Source: Chitinivibrionales bacterium
Lineage (GTDB): Bacteria > Fibrobacterota > Chitinivibrionia > Chitinivibrionales > JANQEN01
NCBI GenBank assembly: GCA_028278335.1
Contig: JANQEN010000065.1
Location: forward strand, 1-64,000
Direction: 5' to 3'
DNA: 64,000 nt
This document shows, one piece after another, positions 7,715 through 16,600 of the stretch. The notes under the pieces are model-generated. The model made no database searches, was not told the DNA's origin, and saw nothing but the letters and a program-made list of their open reading frames with translations. The position numbers and the translations under genes are program-made. Numbering within the stretch: position 1 is the stretch's first letter; each line of letters opens with the position of its first letter.

Positions 7715-9250
7715 ATGAAAGCAATAACTGGTAAACATACCATTCAAAGTGAATATCCCGAAATATTGTATGATGAATCACGATATCAATTGGGAGTTCC
7801 CGAAGCGCTTTTTTTTCCTGAAAGTGAAGAGGATATTCAATCAATAGTAAGAGAGGCAACAACGAAGAACAAGCCCATTACTATCATTGGTGCACAAACA
7901 GGAATAACCGGTGGTTCCATACCAATTGAGGGTTGCTATGCTATAAGTTTTTCTCTAATGGATTCAATCCTCAGAGTCTCTACCAACAAGAACAATGACA
8001 TCATTCTTACTTGTCAGCCCGGTATTACCCTAGAAAAAATTGCTACTTTTTTAAGCCGCTCCGATCACCAAACTCTTCCTGGTAAAGAACTTTTGAAAGA
8101 GGGGTCATGGTTTTATCCTCCAGATCCTACTGAATTAACAGCCCAACTGGGCGGCACAGTTGCAACAAATGCCTCTGGTGCTCGTTCATTCAAATATGGG
8201 GCAACCCGAAACCACACTGATTCACTCTCAGTGGTTTTAGCTTCAGGAGAGAGAGTGTCCCTTACGCGAACAATCAGGCAAACCTCAAAGAGAGCCATGG
8301 AACTTATAACCGAAGAGGGAACCGTCCTATCTCCTCCAGTGCTATCTATACCAATACCTCAAGCAAAGAATGCTGCAGGGTATCACCTTTCAAATGAGAT
8401 GGACCCGATCGATCTATTTATTGGTTCCGAAGGAACCTTGGGTATCTTCTCTGAAATTGGGATTAAGCTAATGCCTCACCCGACAATTCTTGGAGGATTA
8501 AGTTTCTTTCCAACGCATACTAGCGCCTTTACTTTTGCTGATTTTCTCCGTACCAATGCATCAGTGGCGGCAATTGAATACTTTGACACCAGCGCCCTAC
8601 ACCTTATAAAAGAGAGTGGCTCTTTACTGTCTACACCAATCCCTTCTTTTCCAGAGAATGCAAAATCAGCGATCTACTGGGAATATATCGAGACAGAGGA
8701 GATACCCTTTGAGTCGCAAGAAGAGCTCTGGGAGGAGAATCTCAATAAATCAAACTCTTCCTTTGATAAAACGTGGAGCGGGTTTGACAGAAGAGAGATG
8801 CTAAAATTAAAGGCTTTTCGTCATGCGATTCCTGAACTTATAAACCTGCAGGTGGCTAGCCATAAAAAGAACTGTGCCACAATTCGAAAGATCAGCACTG
8901 ATGCTGCAGTCCCCGCACATAGGTTCAGAGATATTTTTCAACAATTTACAACAATTATTGCTAAAGCTAATCTTGAGGCCATCATTTTTGGCCATCTTGG
9001 TGACTATCATCTTCATTTCAATATAATACCGAAATCAGAACTGGAACTTCAATCAGCGCTAAATGCATACGATCAACTCATGGAGATCGTTATTGCAGCA
9101 AATGGTACTGTATCAGCTGAGCATGGTATTGGTAAATTAAAAAAAGAGTATCTAAATAAAATGTATGGATCTGAAGGGATTAAGGTAATGAAAACCATAA
9201 AATCATTTTTTGACCCCTCTTATACCCTCAATCCTGGAAATCTATTTTAA
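7715..9250 (+). CDS. FAD-linked oxidase, GlcD / D-lactate dehydrogenase type
   Basis: Predicted flavoprotein that oxidises a 2-hydroxy acid such as glycolate or D-lactate. 511 aa: FAD-binding type 4 (PCMH) domain at about 35-215, with the pyrophosphate-binding stretch IIGAQTGITGGSIP and a GGTVATNASGARSFKYG loop; then the FAD-oxidase C-terminal domain with FGHLGDYHLHFN (about 425-436) and VSAEHGIGKLKKEYL. The usual GHxGDGNxH motif reads GHLGDYHLH here. No signal peptide and no iron-sulfur motifs, so a GlcF-type partner would have to be elsewhere. It follows SpmAB by 68 bases and ends 26 bases from the convergent amgK-like gene. Confidence 0.87.
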   Translation: MKAITGKHTIQSEYPEILYDESRYQLGVPEALFFPESEEDIQSIVREATTKNKPITIIGAQTGITGGSIPIEGCYAISFSLMDSILRVSTNKNNDIILTCQPGITLEKIATFLSRSDHQTLPGKELLKEGSWFYPPDPTELTAQLGGTVATNASGARSFKYGATRNHTDSLSVVLASGERVSLTRTIRQTSKRAMELITEEGTVLSPPVLSIPIPQAKNAAGYHLSNEMDPIDLFIGSEGTLGIFSEIGIKLMPHPTILGGLSFFPTHTSAFTFADFLRTNASVAAIEYFDTSALHLIKESGSLLSTPIPSFPENAKSAIYWEYIETEEIPFESQEELWEENLNKSNSSFDKTWSGFDRREMLKLKAFRHAIPELINLQVASHKKNCATIRKISTDAAVPAHRFRDIFQQFTTIIAKANLEAIIFGHLGDYHLHFNIIPKSELELQSALNAYDQLMEIVIAANGTVSAEHGIGKLKKEYLNKMYGSEGIKVMKTIKSFFDPSYTLNPGNLF

Positions 9251-9276
9251 TAATTCTCCACCAAATAAAATTTGTT

Positions 9277-10293
9277 CTATTGATTGAGCCTTTGGCGGCA
9301 CCGGGTTACAATCCCATTAAGAATTGGGTATTCTGGCTCTTGGACTAATATAGATGCAAGATTATCCAAAGCCCGAGGAATATAGGTCGTATACTGTTGC
9401 TTTCCCTTATGCAAAGAAAGATTTCCATAGGCCCCTAAAGCTTGACAAAGTCGTTGCATTGCTGCAGAATGTAAGGAAGTAAGGGTCATAGGAAAATTGC
9501 TTTGAGCAATATAATACTCAAAAAGCTCTCTACGATCCGACTCACTCAAACAATCTACATAAGGATCAAAGAGGAGTGAGGCAAGATCATATTCAGCAGG
9601 ACCTAATCGGGCACCTTGATAGTCGACAAATACAATCCGATCTTGAGTTAACATAATATTTTCTGATTGAAAATCTCGATGTATACATACAAGAGGTAAG
9701 GCAGCTACACTGGCAGCCAGACGGTTCTTCTCGTGATCCCACAATGGTGTCAGCTGTGCATCAAGACCAAAATAGTCACTAACACAGTGGGCGGCAAAAT
9801 AGTCAGTTTCCCAAAGCAACATCTCTTTATCAAGGATTCGACTCCCCAAGGTTGCATTGGATTGTGGCTTAATCCTTTGCCAGGTAATGAGTCTATCAAT
9901 GACCTTTTTATAGGTTTCAACAATATTTCCATTCTTATCATTATTGGTGCAATACTCCTTTAGAGTAACACTGCCACAGTCCTCCTCCAAAATGAGTCCA
10001 TGAGTTTTATCGTAGGCATAGATTGTAGGAAGAGCCGGAAGCACCTCGGTGACTTCCTGATATACGGAAAAAAATCGCTCCCAATCAGCGTCCTGACTGT
10101 CCCAAAGAATCAATATCGATGATTTATTAGTATGCTCTTTAGATTGCAGGCGAAGAAATCTCCTGTCAGATCCAGCTTTTCCGGCAATACTGACGATCCA
10201 GTCATCCTTCTCAAAATGATCAATTGCAGAAGAGCAAAAGTCAACTTGAGCTGGAGTAAGTTCTACAGTTTGATTGTGGTTATTTAATAGCAA
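9277..10293 (-). CDS. amgK: AmgK-like amino-sugar kinase (APH fold)
   Basis: Predicted anomeric kinase converting MurNAc (and GlcNAc) to the 1-phosphate, as AmgK does in Pseudomonas cell-wall recycling. 338 aa with the aminoglycoside-phosphotransferase fold: a substituted P-loop SIAGKAGSDRRFLRLQ near 37-52, the Brenner motif HRDFQSEN (about 202-209) with the catalytic Asp, and the metal-binding VDYQGARLGPAEYDLASLL (about 222-240). It overlaps the upstream murU-like gene by 14 bases, so the two are coupled. The gene order supports MurNAc rather than antibiotic phosphorylation. Last gene of the set. Confidence 0.83.
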   Translation of the reverse strand: MLLNNHNQTVELTPAQVDFCSSAIDHFEKDDWIVSIAGKAGSDRRFLRLQSKEHTNKSSILILWDSQDADWERFFSVYQEVTEVLPALPTIYAYDKTHGLILEEDCGSVTLKEYCTNNDKNGNIVETYKKVIDRLITWQRIKPQSNATLGSRILDKEMLLWETDYFAAHCVSDYFGLDAQLTPLWDHEKNRLAASVAALPLVCIHRDFQSENIMLTQDRIVFVDYQGARLGPAEYDLASLLFDPYVDCLSESDRRELFEYYIAQSNFPMTLTSLHSAAMQRLCQALGAYGNLSLHKGKQQYTTYIPRALDNLASILVQEPEYPILNGIVTRCRQRLNQ

Positions 10294-11215
10294 TAGTTCC
10301 CCATTTAGTTACTAGTGTATGTTCAATGTTTTCACCTTCATCTATTGTAGCTCCGGGCAATACAATACTTTGCTTTATTGTTGCACCCTCTGGAATCTGA
10401 ACAGATTCAACCCAGGAATTATTGTGTAATGAAGCAAGTCTCTGGACTGGTAAATTTATAGGATAGGCCCGTTTACTTTCAAAATCAATCTGCAAATGAT
10501 TTGGTAATTCTAAGGAAATCTTTTGATCCAGGACATCAAAATAGAGTGATGCCAGTGATTGTGGAGTGCCAGTATCCCTCCAGTAACAGGGATCAACAGA
10601 GAGCACGGCTACTCGTTGTCCCCTCTCTACAAGCCGCTTCCAAACAGGAACAATAGAAAAATCATCCTTTGTGATATAAGACAATACCTCTTTTCTATAG
10701 AGCGCTATTCCTATATAGTCAACCCCCACAGCGCCATTACTATCAATGATATCGCCAGGAATTCCTCTATAATCAGTTGATGTAGGTTCATAGTATATTG
10801 AGCTCTTTCCATTGGAGGGTGTAGCAATTAAAGCACATATACAATCCATCGATTTAAACTTGTCAATAATTCCTTTTAGATCAATTGTTGTAATGAGATC
10901 AACATTGACACTACAAAACATCTCATCGGATTGAAGAAACTCCTGGGCAAAGTAATAGGCTCCACCAGTTCCTCGAATAGCCTCTTTTTCGTGGAAAATA
11001 TCAAAGGAATATTTTGATTCCTTTGAATAGGTATAAATCTGCTCAGGAAGGTAGTGGGCATTGATTGCCAATGTATCACAACCTGCGGTTGACACATAGG
11101 ACAGATTTCTTTCTAACAGAGGAACGCCACACACTGGCACTAAAGCCTTGGGAATATGATCAGTCAAAGGTTTCAGACGGGTACCAAAACCTGCAGCGAG
11201 TATAAATCCTATCAT
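10280..11215 (-). CDS. murU: MurU-like nucleotidyltransferase
   Basis: Predicted MurNAc-1-phosphate uridylyltransferase, giving UDP-MurNAc that re-enters peptidoglycan synthesis. 311 aa; the N-terminal Rossmann-like domain has the signature LAAGFGTRLKPLTDHIPKAL (about 5-24), VNVDL near 105 as the metal-site Asp, and a Trp-Arg-Asp segment WRDTGTP. It is about 85 residues longer than Pseudomonas MurU; the extra C-terminus (VQIPEGATIKQSIVLPGATI) looks like a left-handed beta-helix hexapeptide cap, as in mannose-1-phosphate guanylyltransferases. Overlaps namZ by four bases (ATGA) and amgK by 14. Assignment to MurU depends mainly on this neighbourhood. Confidence 0.8.
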   Translation of the reverse strand: MIGFILAAGFGTRLKPLTDHIPKALVPVCGVPLLERNLSYVSTAGCDTLAINAHYLPEQIYTYSKESKYSFDIFHEKEAIRGTGGAYYFAQEFLQSDEMFCSVNVDLITTIDLKGIIDKFKSMDCICALIATPSNGKSSIYYEPTSTDYRGIPGDIIDSNGAVGVDYIGIALYRKEVLSYITKDDFSIVPVWKRLVERGQRVAVLSVDPCYWRDTGTPQSLASLYFDVLDQKISLELPNHLQIDFESKRAYPINLPVQRLASLHNNSWVESVQIPEGATIKQSIVLPGATIDEGENIEHTLVTKWGTIAIK

Positions 11216-12399
11216 GATAGCATCTCAGGGTAATGAGCAATTGTGTCAAAGGTCTTTTGAAATAAGTGATACCCCTCTTGCCATAGAACTTTTAGGTTTT
11301 CTAAATCTTCTCCCCTTTCCAAACACTCTCTCAGTTGCGAATTTCCCGATAGTATATCAAAGGGCATAAGCTCATACTCGTACTCATAGGGGGGCGTGGT
11401 AAAAGAGAAAGATCCCTTGGGTGACGTTTTTATAATGGCCTCAAGTATAGTAGCTGCCGTATAGACTGGTTTAAATGAACCAGGGTTAGTAATATGAATT
11501 TGCATCCCAAAGCAGTATTGTCCTTTCCATTTCTGAAAAGTGGGAAGAAAGTTATGCTCCCGCAAAACACATCCCGGCAACTTTCTTTGTTCTATCTTTT
11601 TTCGCAACAATGCGGTATTTACATAGGGTGCGCCGAACAGTTCAAAGGGAATTGTTGAACCCCGTCCTTCAGAGACATTGGTTCCTTCAAAAAGAACCAT
11701 CCCAGGATACACAACTGCTGTTTTCTCGGTTGGCATATTGGGTGATGGCAATACCCATGGAAGTCCTGTTTGGGTGAAAAGTGAGTTGCGCCACCACTCC
11801 TTCATCCATAGGACTTCCAGTTCTAAAGAGGTAAAATAACGCTCCTGTAAAAGAAGAGCCATCTCTCCTATTGTCAATCGATGACACAAAGGAATTTCAA
11901 GGCCACCAACAAAGCTAAAATATTGCTCTTCCAATAGAGGACCATCAAAGGGAACCATAGCTACAGGGTTGGGTCGATCGAAAATCCATAGAGGAATCCC
12001 CATCTCTTGACACGCTTCCATACAAAGTTTAACTGTCCAAATGTAAGTGTAAGGGCGGGCTCCTACATCCTGGAGGTCAATGATCAGAGCATCCAGATTG
12101 CGGAGCATTTCCGGCGAGGGCTTACGGCGTTTACCATAGAGACTATAAACCGGAGCATTATAGTGTGGGTGTATGTGCTCGCCCTCCCATTCGATCATAT
12201 TATCCTGGGTCTGACCAAATAATCCATGTTGGGGGCCAAAAATTGCGCCGACAGAACAAAAAGATGAACCGGTCAATGCGTCCAAAATATGTATATAATT
12301 TTTCGTCACACTTGCTGCGTGACACAAAACACCAACCTTTTTTCCCTTAAGTTTTGTCGGGGGGTGTGATAGAAAATTATCTAAGCCGGAATGTGTCAT
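11212..12399 (-). CDS. namZ: NamZ-like exo-beta-N-acetylmuramidase (DUF1343, GH171)
   Basis: Predicted enzyme that removes MurNAc from the non-reducing end of peptidoglycan fragments. 395 aa, spanning the family's usual domain: GKKVGVLCHAASVTKNYIHI near the N-terminus, FGPQHGLFGQ (about 55-64), VYSLYGKRRKPSPEMLRNLD, LIIDLQDVGARPYTYIWT, PMPTEKTAVVYPG-type region with EGTNVSEGRGSTIPFELFGAP. No signal peptide or lipobox is visible, unlike secreted members of the family, so the enzyme may act in the cytoplasm on imported muropeptides (inference). It is the first gene of namZ-murU-amgK, with four-base overlaps, and is divergent from rpsU. Confidence 0.9.
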   Translation of the reverse strand: MTHSGLDNFLSHPPTKLKGKKVGVLCHAASVTKNYIHILDALTGSSFCSVGAIFGPQHGLFGQTQDNMIEWEGEHIHPHYNAPVYSLYGKRRKPSPEMLRNLDALIIDLQDVGARPYTYIWTVKLCMEACQEMGIPLWIFDRPNPVAMVPFDGPLLEEQYFSFVGGLEIPLCHRLTIGEMALLLQERYFTSLELEVLWMKEWWRNSLFTQTGLPWVLPSPNMPTEKTAVVYPGMVLFEGTNVSEGRGSTIPFELFGAPYVNTALLRKKIEQRKLPGCVLREHNFLPTFQKWKGQYCFGMQIHITNPGSFKPVYTAATILEAIIKTSPKGSFSFTTPPYEYEYELMPFDILSGNSQLRECLERGEDLENLKVLWQEGYHLFQKTFDTIAHYPEMLS

Positions 12400-12801
12400 G
12401 AGGTCGATCTTTCAAATAAAATTATGTTGATTGCCTTTTTATAGGAATATGTTACAGCAATCTAAGCACTAAATATTGATTATAATATAAATTCACTCAG
12501 TAAGGTCCGGTAAAATAGTTACCTAGGAAATTGCAGGTTTTCGCTCTACTTTGTATGAGAAAACTGGTTATTATTGTCTACAAGGACATATGTCTTATGT
12601 ATGCAAAAAACACATCAGCTATCTGTTAAAAAGAATGGCTATAGCAGATTATGTCCAAGGGGAATAGCATAGCACAATTTTATCTGAGTTAGTGGTTTTT
12701 GGTATTAATAAAAATGTTCTTGCACAAAAAAACTAAACTATAGTATTTTATAGGTCTTTGTGTTTCAAATTTAAAGTGTTAGAAAGAAGGTGAAGTAATC
12801 T
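12400..12801. other. Divergent intergenic region, namZ / rpsU
   Basis: About 400 AT-rich bases. No gene with a ribosome-binding site is seen. It must carry the namZ promoter (minus) and the rpsU promoter (plus); only the latter has a visible candidate. The stretch around 12540-12660 shows no repeats or strong hairpins. Confidence 0.4.
12720..12749 (+). promoter_or_regulatory. Candidate rpsU promoter
   Basis: TTGCAC at 12720-12725 and TATTTT at 12744-12749 are separated by 18 bases. That leaves a leader of roughly 45 bases to the ribosome-binding site AAGGTGA (12788-12794). The match is moderate and read by eye in an AT-rich region. Confidence 0.4.
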
Positions 12802-13005
12802 ATGAATGGAGTTATTGTCCAAGACGGTGAACCTTTTGAAAAAGCCTTGAAACGTTTTACTAAAACGTGTGAAAGAGCAGGTATACTGTCCGATGTGAAA
12901 AAATATCGTCACTTTGAAAAGCCCAGTGAAGAGAAAAAACGCAAACTTAATACGGCTAAGCGTAAACGACTTCGCGAAGAAAAACGATTTGGCTACTATC
13001 GATAG
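12802..13005 (+). CDS. rpsU: Small-subunit ribosomal protein bS21
   Basis: Component of the 30S subunit near the anti-Shine-Dalgarno end of 16S rRNA. 67 aa, typical length: VIVQDGEPFEKALKRFTKTCERAGI, then KYRHFEKPSEEKKRK and a basic C-terminal helix KRLREEKRFGYYR. Start ATG has AAGGTGA seven bases upstream. It is monocistronic here and ends at a strong hairpin terminator shared with the convergent methyltransferase gene; the common dnaG/gatB-type neighbours of rpsU are absent. Confidence 0.96.
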   Translation: MNGVIVQDGEPFEKALKRFTKTCERAGILSDVKKYRHFEKPSEEKKRKLNTAKRKRLREEKRFGYYR

Positions 13006-13030
13006 ACTACACGTTTTAATATAAGAATAA

Positions 13031-13066
13031 AAAAATACAGTTTACATTAAACTGTATTTTTTTTTG
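13031..13066. terminator. Bidirectional intrinsic terminator, rpsU / SPOUT gene
   Basis: AAAAATACAGTTT (13031-13043) pairs perfectly with AAACTGTATTTTT (13049-13061) around ACATT, followed by a T-run on the plus strand and flanked by an A-run that gives a T-run on the minus strand. It overlaps the last codon of the minus-strand gene (stop at 13047-13049). Confidence 0.9.
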
Positions 13067-13610
13067 CCATCTCCTCTAAAATTTTAAAACCAATCACCGA
13101 ACACGCTGTTGCTACATTTAAAGAGTTTTTAAAGCCATAGGTTGGAATCTCAATAAGACAATCACATTCGCTGAGCACTTCTTCACTCACCCCTAATGCT
13201 TCATTACCAAAGACGACCCCCACCTGTTGTGGAATTGGTTCTAAATGGTACGACTTTGAGTGGGATGTTGTTTCGGCTGCCCATACGGGGATACTCTTAT
13301 TGTGTAAATACCGAACAGCCTCTAAAGCAGTTGTAAAACTCTTCCATGGAACAAAGGAAATGGTACCTAAGGATGTTTTTTCTAATTTAATATGGGGGGG
13401 TGATGCGGTGTAACCACAAAGGAAAAGACCTGACACACGCATGGCGTCACAGAGTCTAAATATGGCACCCACATTAAAGGCACTTCTTAAATTGTCAAGA
13501 ATTATATAAAGATCAAATTTTTTTTGTGCATTATATTCTTCTAATGAGATTGTTGCATCATAACTTCGCACATGGAAATTCGTTTCAATATCACCTTTAT
13601 GTTGAGCCAC
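13047..13610 (-). CDS. TrmH/SpoU-type (SPOUT) RNA 2'-O-methyltransferase
   Basis: Predicted SAM-dependent RNA ribose methyltransferase with a trefoil-knot fold, 187 aa. The three SpoU motifs are present: ILDNLRSAFNVGAIFRLCDA (motif 1, with the catalytic Arg after NLRS), VVFGNEALGVSEEVLSECD (motif 2), and IPTYGFKNSLNVATACSVIG (motif 3). There is no added RNA-binding domain, so the target RNA cannot be named. Start is GTG, with AAAGGT just upstream. It lies 29 bases downstream of the giant secreted protein gene on the same strand and may share its transcript. Confidence 0.9.
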   Translation of the reverse strand: MAQHKGDIETNFHVRSYDATISLEEYNAQKKFDLYIILDNLRSAFNVGAIFRLCDAMRVSGLFLCGYTASPPHIKLEKTSLGTISFVPWKSFTTALEAVRYLHNKSIPVWAAETTSHSKSYHLEPIPQQVGVVFGNEALGVSEEVLSECDCLIEIPTYGFKNSLNVATACSVIGFKILEEMAKKNTV

Positions 13611-13639
13611 GGTACCTTTCTAATTCTCTTTTTTCATCG

Positions 13640-16600
13640 CTATTTAATACAGGTAATTCTTCTTTCCCCGCCATACAAGGTTGCCCCAGTAACATCTTTT
13701 GCCGTCATGCGAAGAATATATACTCCCGCAGATACAGAACCCATGGCACCACGAACATTTGAGCGCATATCCAAAGTCAACACATGAGCTCCAGGTGTAA
13801 GACCATCACGAATATTTCTATGCAACAGCTTTTGTCCTCGTACATTATAAAGACTAAAGGAGAGCTCACGGATATGTGGTGGAAGAGTATATTGGAGTTT
13901 TATCATCCCCGTAAATGGGTTAGGATAAGTCTTTAGAATAGCAAATCGAGCCGGAGAAAGCATGTGCAACATGTGGTTGAGATATTCAGGAGTTCCCACT
14001 ACAACATATCGCATACCAAAGGGCTCATCTTGGCTAAGATCTATACTTCCTGTTTGACCATGCATCACCTTCTCATAAGCTTTATTTGCTGGGTTCAACA
14101 CCTTGACCTCATATCCATCGGGAACATTCACACTCTTATCAAGGGTATACTCAATACCTCTTAACTCATCAGAATCATGGGAAAATACAATGGGAAAGGT
14201 GGCCCCGCCCTGCTCTACATTATTCTGAATTGCATATCCATGCAAAGAATTATTGGCACTATCGTAAATTCCAACAGCCACTTTATCAAAGGAGGGTGGC
14301 AAACTGCCATGGACCTGCCCAGCAATACTATTATTATAAGCACAGATAATCTCTCGATACAGGGAGTGTCGTTCCCTATCCTTCCAAAGAAGTGATATAT
14401 TCCATTTGCTTAATTGTTCTTTAGAGGCACCTCTCTTTTTTAAGGATATTGGTTGAGAAAGAGCACGGCATAATGGAGGAATTCTCATGATTATATCAGC
14501 AGTATCTTTATTATACACAGTATAGCCATCTGATTTTGCTTGATAGATAAGAACAGATGTGTCTGCTTGAGGTGTATATTTGTCAAGTAACGCTACGTAT
14601 ATTTTGTTTGTTTTGTAGGTGGTACTATCTTTTACCCAATGGTAAAACTCAAGCGAATCGCTCTTAATCCCGGTAGTAGCAAGAACATCCCGCAGCATAA
14701 CAGGAAACTTATAGGGTAAACAAAAATCCGTATATGTCCCTGCCCTACACACAATTTCATAGGGTTGCCGCATAGATGTGGTGTATCCTTCACCAAACTG
14801 TATGGGTACATTTTCTGTAGTCTTATACCATATGAGTCGCCCCGGGACGAAATTAAAATGTTCTACCGATGTTTCGCTGTATTCCATCCAGTCATTTGTA
14901 TCAAGTTGAGGAGTATAATAACGAAATAGTCGATATTTAGTTTTATCATACACCCACTCCTGTGGAGCAAAGGAACGACCATAAATTGCAGCTGTCGTAG
15001 AATCCATCAGAGGAGAAGCGGTACGCAATGGAGTCCATTCCATAGCGCCAATGGGAAAATATTCTGCCTGATCTGTCTTTACTGATCGCGAAACATTTAT
15101 GGTATCTTTATTGACTCCATCATCAACAACCAGCCATGCCCGCGTTCCAAAATCAGCATTGACATACTCACTCCTAATGATCCCGGTCAAGTTTGCAGTG
15201 GTATCCTTTAATGTATCTGGATCAACCCGTTCAAATATTTTATGACCCGGACCGTGCAAGAATTGCGTGGCTACGTTCGCCACATTGTCCCGAATGGTAA
15301 ACTCGGTCCGAACATTTGCACCTGGAGCAACGATCTCCTCATGGATTGCATAGGTTACCACTGGAGTAGAAGTGTCAGCAAGGACGACAAAAGGATACGG
15401 CTTATTTTGCACATTGAGGTCTTCTTTAGAAATCTTAGCAAACACCATGTTCTCATCAACCTTGAACCCATGGACTGCATGCATTTTCCCATCAATGTCT
15501 CGATAGAGACCCAGGTCATCTTTGGTAACTCCCACTGGTAAATTTTTATAGGGAATCTCAATGATGAAACTTGGAATCTGGTAATTGCTTTTACAAAACC
15601 TAAAGGCTTGAGCCTCTATTGGAAAGAAGCCCGAAGGAAGCGGTGCAATTCGATTGTAGGATCTAATGGTGTCACGCTGTACATTCACACCAAAGTCAGT
15701 GAGCTCTCGCAGAACTATTTTACCATTTGCAACCGGCACCACATCATTGGCACCGGAGGTTGGAAAGAAATTGACTATCTCCCAAGTAAAAGAGGGAATT
15801 GACACTTTTGTCCGACTAGAGTCTGTGGGGAAGTTCTTTCGACTCTCACCACCAGTCGATGATTCCTGGAACCAAAGCCATAACCCTACAGTATAGGTTG
15901 TGTCAAATTGTACATCCGGTATAGTAAATCGAGTAACATTTGAATCAGTGGTAACAGAATCATTTCCTATAACTAAAAAGGTAGAATCAATAAAGGAACG
16001 TAAAGTGTAAGAATATCCAGTTTTGTAAATCGAATTTGGTGGCGGTGGAAAAATTGTTCGATAGAGATGCCACTCCATCACTACCTCATTAGTAACAGGA
16101 TCAAACCAGGTGGTATCGACTGAAATGACATTGGGTACTTTCTCATCAATATCAAAATCCTTTGTTGTAGCGGTATCTCGAGACATGGGTGTAATACGAG
16201 TCCACATCATATCCTTATAAAACTGGGCTGCCACATTGTATTTGGTACTACTGGTTAATTCCTCAATACTATCTGTTGGTTGTGCAGGAGTTGGAATTGT
16301 TTTTGGCTGATTATTAGTAGCCTGAAACAAAATATCATAGGAGTGCTCCAGGGGAATGGTGTCGGTACTACTATGCCAAAAACGCATACTATCAACAACC
16401 CCAACATTAGACCAGGATACATTTAGTTTATTTGACTTTGATCCCTGAGAAGCATCAAAGGTACCACTCCAAATAGGGCGGTCCCAGCCAACAATAAAGG
16501 AAGTATCCTTTTTCAAACTAATAGAGCTATTGATACCCTCAATAAACCAACGACAATAGAGGGTTTTCTTTTCAATTGGTAGCTTGTCAATTTGATATTG

